From DASUUR01 sp036373975 (GTDB lineage: Bacteria > Patescibacteriota > Saccharimonadia > Saccharimonadales > Saccharimonadaceae), in the NCBI GenBank assembly GCA_036373975.1, contig DASUUR010000020.1:1-11481 (forward strand): a stretch of DNA of 11,481 bases, read 5' to 3'. Shown here piece by piece: positions 1 through 6,880 of this stretch (position 1 is its first letter; each line of letters starts with the position of its first letter). The notes beneath the pieces were generated by a model. It was not told the DNA's origin, ran no database searches, and worked only from the letters and a program-made list of their open reading frames with translations. The translations under genes and the position numbers were made by a program.

Positions 1-1
1 C

Positions 2-1213
2 AATATTCGGGTAGCCGTAGAGAGCCTGCGCAGCACCCGCATTCGTACGATGCTTACAATATTAGGTATGGTGATTGGTGTTGCATCCATTACATTAGTA
101 TTGTCCTTGGGCGAAGGCGCCAAGCAAGCCGTACAGACCCAGGTGAAAGAACTCGATGAAAATATTGTAGTTGTACGCCCAGGCAAAGTAGAGCGTAATC
201 AAAAAGGCAGCATCGTCGACTACAGCCCGCTTTCCTCCTACGCTGTTACCACGCTCACCGAAAACGATCTCGATTCCACCAAACAAAATAAGTACGTTGC
301 TGCCGTTGCCCCAATTATGATTGTTAACGGTAGCATCAAGAATGGCCAATTAAGCGCCAAGAGCTCCCCCATAGTCGCCACCTCACCGGAACTTGGCAGA
401 ATTTTACAGCTCAAAGCAAAGCAGGGGCAATTCCTTGACGGCGCAACCGCCCGTTACACTGTGGTAATTGGCGAGCAGCTCTCGGTTGATTTATACGGTA
501 CCGACCAATCCATTGGCCGACAGCTAAAAATCCGCGGCCGAGATCACACGGTTATTGGAGTGCTCGAAAAGGTCAAGAACCCCTTAGGAATCAACGGTAT
601 TAACTTCGATACGGCCGCCATTGTTAGCCTAGAAGATGGCAAGAGCTTTAATCAGGGTATTGCCCAAATCCAGCAATTAACAATCCAGGCCAAAGATGTA
701 GCTCAACTGCCGGAACTCAAAAAAACGCTCGCCAAGACTCTGCTCGCTAATCACGAAGGCGAGGAGGACTTCGCGGTCTTAAGCGGCGAAGAGGCCGCCA
801 AGGTATCGGGCAATTTCTTTGAAATTATTGCCAGCATCACGACTGCCGTCGCAACTATCTCGCTGGTTGTCGGTGGTATCGGCATCATGAATATTATGCT
901 GGTTGGGGTTGCTGAACGTACCCGTGAAATCGGCATTCGCAAATCTCTTGGGGCTAGTAACCACCACATCCTATCGCAGTTCCTAATTGAATCACTCATT
1001 ATGAGCATGCTCGGCGGGGTTTTTGGGTTTGTTATCGCAGCAGCTCTGGCCTACGCGTTGAGTATCTTCTTAACATTCCAGCCCATATTTACCTGGCAGA
1101 TATTCGGATTGGCTTTTGGTATTTCGCTAGCCGTGGGTCTACTATTTGGCATCTTCCCTGCTATTCGTGCGGCCAAAAAAGACCCAATTATTGCCTTACG
1201 CCAGCACCATTAA
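2..1213 (+). CDS. MacB-type ABC transporter permease, 5' end outside window
   Basis: This is the membrane permease subunit of a MacB/FtsX-superfamily ABC transporter, which uses a separate cytoplasmic ATPase to drive mechanotransmission or export at the cell membrane. The reading frame is open from base 2, and the residues before the ATG at 50 (ending RSTRIRT) are the usual cytoplasmic N-terminal stretch of the family, so that ATG is internal and the true start lies upstream. Over 403 visible residues I see a first membrane segment (about 16-37), a long extracytoplasmic MacB-PCD-like region (about 38-270), then an FtsX-like core with three membrane segments (about 279-303, 326-356, 365-386). 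The hallmark loop ERTREIGIRKSLGA lies at about 305-318. The ATPase gene is expected just upstream. The stop codon overlaps that of the convergent isomerase gene. The substrate cannot be told from sequence. Confidence 0.9.
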   Translation, partial: NIRVAVESLRSTRIRTMLTILGMVIGVASITLVLSLGEGAKQAVQTQVKELDENIVVVRPGKVERNQKGSIVDYSPLSSYAVTTLTENDLDSTKQNKYVAAVAPIMIVNGSIKNGQLSAKSSPIVATSPELGRILQLKAKQGQFLDGATARYTVVIGEQLSVDLYGTDQSIGRQLKIRGRDHTVIGVLEKVKNPLGINGINFDTAAIVSLEDGKSFNQGIAQIQQLTIQAKDVAQLPELKKTLAKTLLANHEGEEDFAVLSGEEAAKVSGNFFEIIASITTAVATISLVVGGIGIMNIMLVGVAERTREIGIRKSLGASNHHILSQFLIESLIMSMLGGVFGFVIAAALAYALSIFLTFQPIFTWQIFGLAFGISLAVGLLFGIFPAIRAAKKDPIIALRQHH

Positions 1214-2247
1214 GCAGCCAGGGCCGCCTTGAGCTTCTCAATCAGCGCTACCGGTGTTGGGTCGACTCCATTAAGAATTGCCGTGTAAATGCTCACAAAG
1301 TCACCTAGTACACTCCCCCACAGCATTTGCGCAATAATATTATCCCCCTCTAGCGCCACCGAAATAGCATGGGGGCGCTTACCACTCAGCAAAGTATCAG
1401 ACACCATAAATCGCTTCTGGATCTGTGGATGCTCAAACTGTGAAAGCAAATCAAACACAGCAAACGGTTTTTCTATAGGGTGGCTTGTCCAACCAATAAA
1501 TTCATTATGGTTAAATTCTGGTAGCTCATTGCAGAATGCAACATTTTTAGCATTCTCGTTAAAACTAATCTTCCATTTATATGCAACCGGCGACATAAGG
1601 GCGCCAGCATATATAACAGGGGTTTTGCCAATCGCTTTAAGCGCAAGTTGCTTTGCCAAGTTGTCCTCGGTTGGGACACTCGCCATCCAGCCTGCAATTT
1701 CGCCCTTCAGCCACTCGGCGTTGGCCGCGATCTCCTCGTAGGCATCGCGTGCGAACCCATAGGCCCCCAGTAATTCCACCAGAGCCCGCAGGTTATAAAT
1801 TACCGCCATGCGCGGCTGCAACCCCGCCGGAATTGCCACGTATGGATATGTGTGTTCCTGTGCTAGCTCAAGAAGTCGGCCACCAGCCGCAAGCACTGCA
1901 ACTTGCGCTCCGCGGATACGGGCGCTCTCAAGAGCGCTTAGTGTTTCCTCGGTATTGCCCGAGTAGCTACTAGCAATCACCAGCGTAGACTCATTAACAT
2001 ACGCCGGTAGCTCATAGCGTCGCACCACCTCAAACGGCACAGGGAGGTCCAGCCAGTTCTTGGCCATCCCTGCCGCCAATGCCGAGCCGCCCATGCCGGT
2101 TACAACAATACTTTTAATAGTAGGTTCGCCCGCAGGGACGTTCTGTACCGTTGCTTCAGCGGTCAGCTGCTCCCATTCCTTGCCAGCAATCGCCAGTGCG
2201 TTACTGGGGTCGCGCTGGGCAATTAGGTTCATGTCATCAAGCATCAT
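1210..2247 (-). CDS. Bifunctional phosphoglucose/phosphomannose isomerase
   Basis: This SIS-fold sugar isomerase interconverts glucose-6-P, fructose-6-P and mannose-6-P in the cytoplasm, as in the archaeal and bacterial PGI/PMI family. In the 345-residue product I see GMGGSA (51-56), the phosphate-binding SSYSGNTEET (93-102), QPR with Arg146, NENAKN with Glu231, PEFNHNE with His247, and GDFVSIY (315-321). The 16-residue spacing of Glu231 and His247 equals that of catalytic Glu203/His219 of the Pyrobaculum enzyme as I recall it. The C-terminal catalytic lysine is probably Lys337 or Lys339. An in-frame ATG exists at 2271, but a strong GGAGGAG (2251-2257) sits just before two adjacent ATGs at 2247 and 2244, so I place the start there. 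The gene pairs functionally with the phosphohexomutase at 8345-9685. No convincing promoter could be assigned in the divergent region 2248-2339. Confidence 0.93.
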   Translation of the reverse strand: MMLDDMNLIAQRDPSNALAIAGKEWEQLTAEATVQNVPAGEPTIKSIVVTGMGGSALAAGMAKNWLDLPVPFEVVRRYELPAYVNESTLVIASSYSGNTEETLSALESARIRGAQVAVLAAGGRLLELAQEHTYPYVAIPAGLQPRMAVIYNLRALVELLGAYGFARDAYEEIAANAEWLKGEIAGWMASVPTEDNLAKQLALKAIGKTPVIYAGALMSPVAYKWKISFNENAKNVAFCNELPEFNHNEFIGWTSHPIEKPFAVFDLLSQFEHPQIQKRFMVSDTLLSGKRPHAISVALEGDNIIAQMLWGSVLGDFVSIYTAILNGVDPTPVALIEKLKAALAA

Positions 2248-2266
2248 TCGCTCCTCCACGGTACTA

Positions 2267-2295
2267 TTCACATTCGTATATCACTATGGTACAGT
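2267..2295 (+). promoter_or_regulatory. Putative promoter of the Pro-rich protein gene
   Basis: A -35-like TTCACA (2267-2272) is followed after 17 bases by TACAGT (2290-2295), preceded by TGG as in an extended -10. It would start transcription about 38 bases before the RBS-supported ATG at 2340. The region also has to hold the divergent isomerase promoter, so the two may overlap. Confidence 0.4.
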
Positions 2296-2339
2296 ATTAC
2301 GAAAGAAGCATAAACAATTTGACAAACATAGAGGTGGGT

Positions 2340-2828
2340 ATGGACAAAACAGATAATCAACAACCGATTAGCGATGATCAGGAACTTGCCAAGGTTTTAA
2401 CAGGCGACAATAAAAAACCTTCAGGCACAAAAGCACTCGATGATTTGCAATTCGAAGAGTCTCCACTGCCTACACCGAGCGTCACGCCGTCCGCCGCTCC
2501 ATCCGATACCCCTGCGCCGGCAACTCCGTCCGCTTCGCCTGCTCCAGTTATCCCTGTTATTGATCCGATCCCAACCGTCCCTGCGGCTGGCGGACTTGAT
2601 GCAATTAAAAAGGATGCTCTTGAGGAGCTCCGCCCGCTTGCGACTAAGCTTAATCTCCCTGCCGATGAAAAGTTTGACACCCTCCTCCTAATTATTCGCT
2701 CTACCGATGATCAAAGTCTACTCGGCGCTGCCCACGAAGCAGCAAAAGCCATCGAAGACGAATCTCGCCGCGCCCAAGCATTGCTTGATGTGATTAAAGA
2801 AATTGACTACTTCTCCGGTCAAAAATAA
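2340..2828 (+). CDS. Hypothetical protein with Pro/Ser/Ala-rich linker and helical C-terminal domain
   Basis: I do not recognise a named family, though the C-terminal segment feels familiar from Saccharibacteria genomes (recollection only). The 162-residue product has an acidic polar N-terminus (1-40), a Pro/Thr/Ser/Ala-rich low-complexity stretch (about 41-83), and a compact amphipathic-helical domain (about 86-158) containing KDALEELRPLATKLNL and RRAQALLDVIKEIDYF. No signal peptide or membrane segment is visible. The frame is open from 2151, but the ATG at 2340 has a good AGGTGG just upstream and follows a plausible promoter, whereas the upstream part reads through the divergent isomerase gene. 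Codon use matches the core genes. A disordered linker joined to a small helical domain suggests a tethering or protein-interaction role; this is inference. Confidence 0.75.
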   Translation: MDKTDNQQPISDDQELAKVLTGDNKKPSGTKALDDLQFEESPLPTPSVTPSAAPSDTPAPATPSASPAPVIPVIDPIPTVPAAGGLDAIKKDALEELRPLATKLNLPADEKFDTLLLIIRSTDDQSLLGAAHEAAKAIEDESRRAQALLDVIKEIDYFSGQK

Positions 2829-2835
2829 TGTCTTA

Positions 2836-2871
2836 AAGTAAAACCCCCACGCCGCTGGCTGCGACGTGGGG
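2836..2871 (-). terminator. Intrinsic terminator of the ParB-like gene
   Basis: Arms CCCCACG (2845-2851) and CGTGGGG (2865-2871), with an inner CGC/GCG pairing after one mismatch, form a GC-rich hairpin. On the minus strand it is followed by GTTTTACTTT, a T-rich tail. On the plus strand the downstream sequence is not T-rich, so it mainly serves the minus-strand gene ending at 2926, although it could also slow transcripts from 2340-2828. Confidence 0.65.
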
Positions 2872-2880
2872 TGTTGCGCA

Positions 2881-2894
2881 GGTGCCGAAGCACC
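2881..2894 (-). other. Small UUCG-tetraloop hairpin in the 3' UTR of the ParB-like gene
   Basis: On the minus strand GGTGC, TTCG and GCACC form a 5-bp stem closed by C-G around a UUCG tetraloop, a very stable RNA fold. It lies between the stop codon at 2926 and the terminator at 2871, so the transcript ends in two hairpins. It may protect the 3' end or help pausing; neither is shown. Confidence 0.4.
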
Positions 2895-2925
2895 ATGCTC
2901 TGTCAGAGTGCAATAGACCTTCTGG

Positions 2926-3957
2926 CTAGCTCGCAGACACGGCCCACGGCTTCATGCCGCCACCTCGAGTCTCTCGACCCTTGTTGAAGTGGCTGGAAAT
3001 GTCACGCACGAAACTGGCTTCATTCGAGAGACCACGAGTGGAGTCGTCCAAAACTGGATAGCGGTGCAACCGACCCATGTCAGCCTTGGCAATCACGAGC
3101 GTCCGTTGGTCCTGCGACCAGAAGTCAGAGTGTGCCGAGAGCACGCGCGCCAACCCAATCAGGAACGAGGCGTTGCACGCCCTTGAGTTCCCGGGGTTCT
3201 CGAGCTTCGTCAGCTCCCACTTACTCTCCAAGGCCGCAAAGAATGTCTGCAAGTTGGCGATCACCACGTCGTAGCCCAGCCCTTCGGCGACCATGTCGAT
3301 GTTTCGTGCCGCCTCCTGAGCGCTTGGAGTAACGCCGGCATAGCCGAGGTGACGATGCAGCTCATCAGCCAGCCTCACCAGCGTCACAGACGAGATGAAG
3401 TCGCTCTTGTTCCGCCGCTGCTTCCAGGTCACACGACCTGCCAGCATGCACGAAGGATCGCCCTCGTTGCCATCGCCACCCGTCAACCGATACAGCTCGT
3501 CGATGAATTTGAGCTGGAAGCGAAGGTTGGCCACCACAATATTCGCGCTGACCTTCACCCGGTTGTTGTTCAGCAAGGCAAATCGCGCCCGCTCAACCTC
3601 AGCAGTAGAGTTGAAGCGAACAGTGACACGGATGATCACCTTGCCGCCCAGCTTCATAACGGCATACGCCGCTTCACGGCGCTGCTGTCCATCGACGATG
3701 AAGACTGGGTCATTCAGAATCAGCTCCTCATCCGAAAGGCACTCGAAACTGTCGCCTCGCATGCCCAGGTCCCATTCGGGAACTGCTCCCTTGGCGTAGG
3801 ACTTCTTCCAGTCTTCAATCTTCGTGACCGGCAGAACCTCGCGCTGGTAGGTATCGATCAGCAGCTCTTCGAGCGAGGCCGGGTCGATTTCGCCCCAAAG
3901 GACAAACTCGTCTCCCTCGTCGTTGAGGGAGTACTTGCGAATGAGCACACCAGGCAT
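2926..3957 (-). CDS. ParB/Srx-fold-like DGQQR-motif protein
   Basis: The 343-residue product resembles proteins of the ParB/Srx, DUF262 and DGQHR group, which bind nucleotides and often serve in DNA partition, modification or phage defence. I see DTYQRE (35-40), then VDGQQRREAAYAV (88-100) as the signature motif, and FALLNNNRVKVS (126-137), which matches the 'LN' block that follows it in relatives. The C-terminal half (about 140-343) is helical and unassigned. It has no HNH or DUF1524 nuclease motif as in GmrSD. The frame opens at a TTG at 4023, but that TTG is part of the -35 box. The ATG at 3957 has GGAGG (3963-3967) five bases upstream and is the likely start. It is a single-gene unit directly downstream of the groEL terminator, in richer-GC codons than groEL. 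It could be a plasmid or phage remnant; no partner gene is adjacent. Confidence 0.6.
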   Translation of the reverse strand: MPGVLIRKYSLNDEGDEFVLWGEIDPASLEELLIDTYQREVLPVTKIEDWKKSYAKGAVPEWDLGMRGDSFECLSDEELILNDPVFIVDGQQRREAAYAVMKLGGKVIIRVTVRFNSTAEVERARFALLNNNRVKVSANIVVANLRFQLKFIDELYRLTGGDGNEGDPSCMLAGRVTWKQRRNKSDFISSVTLVRLADELHRHLGYAGVTPSAQEAARNIDMVAEGLGYDVVIANLQTFFAALESKWELTKLENPGNSRACNASFLIGLARVLSAHSDFWSQDQRTLVIAKADMGRLHRYPVLDDSTRGLSNEASFVRDISSHFNKGRETRGGGMKPWAVSAS

Positions 3958-3994
3958 TGGAGCCTCCGCCGTTGTTGTCTTGTCTGACCATCTT

Positions 3995-4023
3995 TTTATA
4001 TAATGATTCCGAAATTGAGTCAA
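3995..4023 (-). promoter_or_regulatory. Promoter of the ParB-like gene
   Basis: On the minus strand TTGACT (4018-4023) and TATAAA (3995-4000) are separated by 17 bases, close to the sigma-70 consensus. The -35 box lies one base from the groEL terminator stem. The predicted transcript begins near 3988, about 30 bases before the ATG at 3957. Confidence 0.75.
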
Positions 4024-4024
4024 T

Positions 4025-4050
4025 AAAAATAGCCCGAAAGGGCTATTTTT
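4025..4050 (-). terminator. groEL intrinsic terminator (bidirectional)
   Basis: A perfect 11-bp stem (4025-4035 with 4040-4050) closes a GAAA tetraloop. The GC part is AGCCC/GGGCT and the flanks are A5 and T5, so it can terminate in either direction. It lies 20 bases past the groEL stop. Confidence 0.9.
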
Positions 4051-4070
4051 AACATAGTTTTAACTTTTCG

Positions 4071-5720
4071 CTACATCATTCCCATGCCTGGCATGCCACC
4101 ACCCATTGGTGCGGCTGGGGCTTCCTTTTCTGGGATTTCAACTACCAACGCACCCATGGTCATTGCGGTCGCAGCAATCGATGCCGCGCTGCTAATTGCC
4201 TGGCGAGTCACACGCACGGGGTCAACTACACCAGCTGCCTTCACATCAATAATCCCCTTTTCGGGCGTATTTACATTCACACCCATGCCCACTTTAGCGG
4301 CTTCGGCCTGCGCAAGCAGTGCCTCGGCATTTAGGCCAGCATTGGCGACAATCTGACGGAATGGTTGGCGTAAAGCCTCTTTAAGAATACTGCGGCCAGC
4401 AGCAATTGAGTCAGAGCCATTGACCTTAATGCCCTTAGCAAGTGCGAGCAACGTCACGCCACCACCAGGCACAATACCCTCTGCGAGTGCAGCTTTGGTT
4501 GCGGCTACTGCGTCGTCGACACGGAATTTCTTTTCTTCGATTTCAGCTTCAGAAGCACCACCGACTTTTATGACGGCCACTTTGCCACCAAGGGCAGCAG
4601 CACGCTTTTCGAACTGTTCTTTGTCGTACTCGCTCTTGGCGTTTTCGGCCTGAGCTTTAATTTCGGAAATGCGGGTTTCAACCTCGGCAGCACTGCCCGC
4701 ACCAGAGATAATTGTCGTGCTGTCTTTGCCAACAATCACCTTGCGCGCTGAACCAATGGCATGCAGGTCAACATTCTCAAAGCTGTAGCCTTGGTCTTCG
4801 CTAATTAGCGTCGCACCTGTCAGAATAGCGATATCCTGCAAGATTTCCTTGCGACGATCGCCGAAAGCAGGCGCCTTTACGGCAACAGTGTTAAAGGTTC
4901 CTTTAAGCTTGTTGAGCACCAAGATACCAAGTGCTTCGCCCTCAACATCTTCAGCAATGAGCACAACGTCTTTCTTGCCAGATTGGGCAAGCTTTTCAAG
5001 AATTGGCAGGAATTCCTGCACGCTGGCAACCTTTTTGTCGGTCACAATAATAGCTGGCTTTTCGTAGACCGCCTCCATGCGGTTGGTATCAGTCACCATG
5101 TAGGTACTCACGAAGCCGCGATCAAAGGTAAAGCCTTCAACCACTTCCGCTTCCATCTTCAAGCCCTGACCCTCTTCGACGGTAATAACACTCTCGCCGC
5201 CAACCTTTTTCATGACATCGGCAATAAGTTCACCGATTTCTTTGTCGCCAGCTGAGATTGTTGCTACTTCTACAACACGACCTTTTTTGCTCCCAATGTC
5301 CTCGGCCATGCCTTCAAGGGCGCTCAATACTTCGGCAGCGGCAGCCTCAACCCCTTTGCGTAGCTCCATTGGGTTATGCCCAGCAGCAATAAGTCGGTTC
5401 GCCTCTTTAAGGATGTTGTATGTAAGTACCGTTACAGTAGTGGTGCCGTCACCAGCAGCCTTGTTCATCTTGGTAGCCGCTTGCTTAATAAGCTCAGCAC
5501 CAACTTTGTAGCCAAGTGTTTCGTCGTCGGTATCTGGTAGCTCAACACTTTCAGCCACAGTAACACCATCGTGAGTCACGGTTGGGTGGCCATAGCTCTT
5601 GCTAATCACCACGTTGCGGCCCTTTGGGCCCATTGTTACCTTTACTGCATCGTACAGCGCCTGGGCACCACCAAGAACGCGCTGGCGAGCATCATCATCG
5701 TAGAAAACTTTTTTAGCCAT
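4071..5720 (-). CDS. groEL: 60-kDa chaperonin GroEL
   Basis: GroEL is the ATP-driven folding chamber subunit, working with GroES in the cytoplasm. The 549-residue product is full length (E. coli 548). Visible are TMGPKGRNVVI (29-39), DGVTVAE (51-57), the ATP-site GDGTTT (90-95), VDDA with the presumed hydrolysis Asp403 (E. coli Asp398), GIVPGGG (415-421), the equatorial AGVVDPVRVTRQAI (496-509) and a Gly/Met-rich tail. A TTG at 5738 extends the frame, but it overlaps the GGAG of the RBS. The ATG at 5720 gives the standard MAKK start. groES lies 21 bases upstream in the same operon, controlled by the CIRCE-overlapped promoter, and a tetraloop terminator follows. Confidence 0.99.
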   Translation of the reverse strand: MAKKVFYDDDARQRVLGGAQALYDAVKVTMGPKGRNVVISKSYGHPTVTHDGVTVAESVELPDTDDETLGYKVGAELIKQAATKMNKAAGDGTTTVTVLTYNILKEANRLIAAGHNPMELRKGVEAAAAEVLSALEGMAEDIGSKKGRVVEVATISAGDKEIGELIADVMKKVGGESVITVEEGQGLKMEAEVVEGFTFDRGFVSTYMVTDTNRMEAVYEKPAIIVTDKKVASVQEFLPILEKLAQSGKKDVVLIAEDVEGEALGILVLNKLKGTFNTVAVKAPAFGDRRKEILQDIAILTGATLISEDQGYSFENVDLHAIGSARKVIVGKDSTTIISGAGSAAEVETRISEIKAQAENAKSEYDKEQFEKRAAALGGKVAVIKVGGASEAEIEEKKFRVDDAVAATKAALAEGIVPGGGVTLLALAKGIKVNGSDSIAAGRSILKEALRQPFRQIVANAGLNAEALLAQAEAAKVGMGVNVNTPEKGIIDVKAAGVVDPVRVTRQAISSAASIAATAMTMGALVVEIPEKEAPAAPMGGGMPGMGMM

Positions 5721-5741
5721 ATCTATATAAATCTCCAATTA

Positions 5742-6008
5742 TTACGCGAGTGTCGCAAGAATGTCTTCTTCTTTAACGATCAAGTAGTCTGTGTTGTCAA
5801 TTTTTAGTTCAGTCGTGCTGTACTCTTTGTAGATAATACGCGCACCGACCTTTACCTGTTTCACGTCTGGTCCAACGGCTTTCACAACCGCCGCGACAGC
5901 CTTTTCTTTTGCGGTATCCGGAAGATACAGGCCACTAGCAGTCTTCGTCTGTGCAGCCTCTTTTACGGCAACTACTCGGTCGCCAAGCGGAATAATAGGT
6001 GTACTCAT
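5742..6008 (-). CDS. groES: 10-kDa co-chaperonin GroES
   Basis: GroES caps the GroEL ring during protein folding. The 88-residue product is a little shorter than the E. coli protein (97). It shows IIPLGDRVVA (5-14), a mobile-loop segment around TKTASGLYLPDTAKEKA (21-37), whose LYL takes the place of the GroEL-contacting IVL, then AAVVKAVGP (39-47), VGARIIYKEY (54-63) and a C-terminal YLIVKEEDILA (75-85). The ATG is supported by AAGGGGAG ending six bases upstream. It is the first gene of the groES-groEL operon. Confidence 0.98.
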   Translation of the reverse strand: MSTPIIPLGDRVVAVKEAAQTKTASGLYLPDTAKEKAVAAVVKAVGPDVKQVKVGARIIYKEYSTTELKIDNTDYLIVKEEDILATLA

Positions 6009-6042
6009 GCTGAACTCCCCTTATTAACTTGTTTCTGCATAC

Positions 6043-6071
6043 ATTCTAGACAAAAAAACTAGCACTTGCAA
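6043..6071 (-). promoter_or_regulatory. groESL promoter
   Basis: On the minus strand TTGCAA (6066-6071) and TAGAAT (6043-6048) are spaced 17 bases apart, upstream of the groES RBS. The -35 box falls at the edge of the CIRCE spacer, so a bound repressor would cover it. Confidence 0.75.
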
Positions 6072-6085
6072 GGCATGAGTGCTAG
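6059..6085. promoter_or_regulatory. CIRCE operator (HrcA site)
   Basis: The 9-bp half-sites CTAGCACTT (6059-6067) and GAGTGCTAG (6077-6085) flank a 9-base spacer. The CIRCE consensus is TTAGCACTC-N9-GAGTGCTAA, so only the outermost bases and one inner base differ. CIRCE is bound by the heat-shock repressor HrcA in many bacteria; hrcA is not in this window. Confidence 0.92.
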
Positions 6086-6091
6086 CTTCTC

Positions 6092-6120
6092 TTGATTTTT
6101 TACCAGTTGAGGATTATCCT
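6092..6120 (+). promoter_or_regulatory. Promoter of the first paralogous unknown gene
   Basis: TTGATT (6092-6097) and TATCCT (6115-6120) are 17 bases apart. The -35 box starts seven bases beyond the CIRCE arm, back to back with the groESL promoter. HrcA binding could in principle influence it as well, though this is speculation. Confidence 0.5.
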
Positions 6121-6154
6121 TAGTGGGCTATCGTACCAGCAACAGGGAGAGACC

Positions 6155-6727
6155 GTGGAACCACTCAGCCTTCACAACATGGCAGCGTTCCGCTACACCA
6201 ACTGCCAGCTCTACGCTCCGGTTGCACTCCGGGCCGGGCTTGCAACGCTGCGAAAGTCACTCATACACAACAGCAGCGATGAAGCGCTCGTGCCTTCCGC
6301 GTCTTCATTCACTACTCAAGTAGCCGAGGCATGGCTGCAGAACATGCGCGCGGTGTTCGTGACAATGAGGACACATGGTGTGCAGTACATAGACAAGGGC
6401 CGCGAAGCGTTCATACTCTTCTCCTACAACCATCAGGACGGGTACTACATCGTCAGCGCCCACTTCCGGATCGACGGCCCCGATCAGGTGGCCTTGGGAC
6501 CCATGACCTTCCGGCTGCTCAAAATGGTTGCGTCCACAGCGTACTCAGGCCGTGCTGGCACCAGCAAATGGTGGCAGCAGGTCTTGCAGGCGCCCCAGAC
6601 GCCCCTCCTGCCTCAGAAGGATCTGCGGCTGCGGCCCCACCTCCAGAACTTCGAGCTGCTGTCGATCGAGGGCGATCGGCGTCTGCAATACCAAGTCAGG
6701 CGCGAGCCTCGCATTTCCATGCGCTGA
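6155..6727 (+). CDS. Unknown protein, paralogue of the 6881-7402 product
   Basis: I do not recognise a family. The 190-residue product aligns well with its downstream neighbour. Shared blocks are F12-x-Y14-x-x-C17-Q18-x-x-A21-P22, Y91-N92 with Y97, V100, S101 and F104, and a 20-residue block from G135 (GT, W139-W140, VL, P, LPQ at 152-154) with 11 identical positions. It has no membrane segment or signal peptide. Aromatic, Cys/Gln and Trp-Trp conservation suggests a folded globular domain. The frame is open from a TTG at 6092, but that is the -35 box. The GTG at 6155 follows AGGGAGA (6144-6150) by four bases and is the best start; the ATG at 6179 is an alternative without such an RBS. Codons are GC-rich compared with groEL. 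It forms a one-gene unit with its own promoter and terminator. Confidence 0.65.
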   Translation: MEPLSLHNMAAFRYTNCQLYAPVALRAGLATLRKSLIHNSSDEALVPSASSFTTQVAEAWLQNMRAVFVTMRTHGVQYIDKGREAFILFSYNHQDGYYIVSAHFRIDGPDQVALGPMTFRLLKMVASTAYSGRAGTSKWWQQVLQAPQTPLLPQKDLRLRPHLQNFELLSIEGDRRLQYQVRREPRISMR

Positions 6728-6736
6728 CCGGCCATA

Positions 6737-6775
6737 GGGCCTCTGCTGCAAGCCGGCAGAGGCCCTTACTTTTAT
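6737..6775 (+). terminator. Terminator after the first paralogous gene
   Basis: Arms GGGCCTCTGC (6737-6746) and GCAGAGGCCC (6756-6765) form a 10-bp stem, followed by TTACTTTTAT. The stem core GCCTCTGC recurs in the terminator of the paralogue. Confidence 0.85.
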
Positions 6776-6822
6776 GCTGAATTCGTTCACACGATATAAA
6801 GCCTAGTTCCGCTATTTGCCCA

Positions 6823-6851
6823 TTGCATTCATTCGCCTTTTATTTTACTCT
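6823..6851 (+). promoter_or_regulatory. Putative promoter of the second paralogous gene
   Basis: TTGCAT (6823-6828) and TACTCT (6846-6851) are 17 bases apart in an AT-rich stretch, about 30 bases before the ATG at 6881. The match to consensus is moderate. Confidence 0.45.
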
Positions 6852-6880
6852 ATCTTTTACGGCTATCCGAAGGGAAGATC

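Noticed and set aside
3349..3987. Plus-strand frame of 212 residues opposite the ParB-like gene
   Set aside because: The minus strand carries the DGQQR family motif, a consensus promoter and GGAGG. The plus frame has no such signals and is a shadow.
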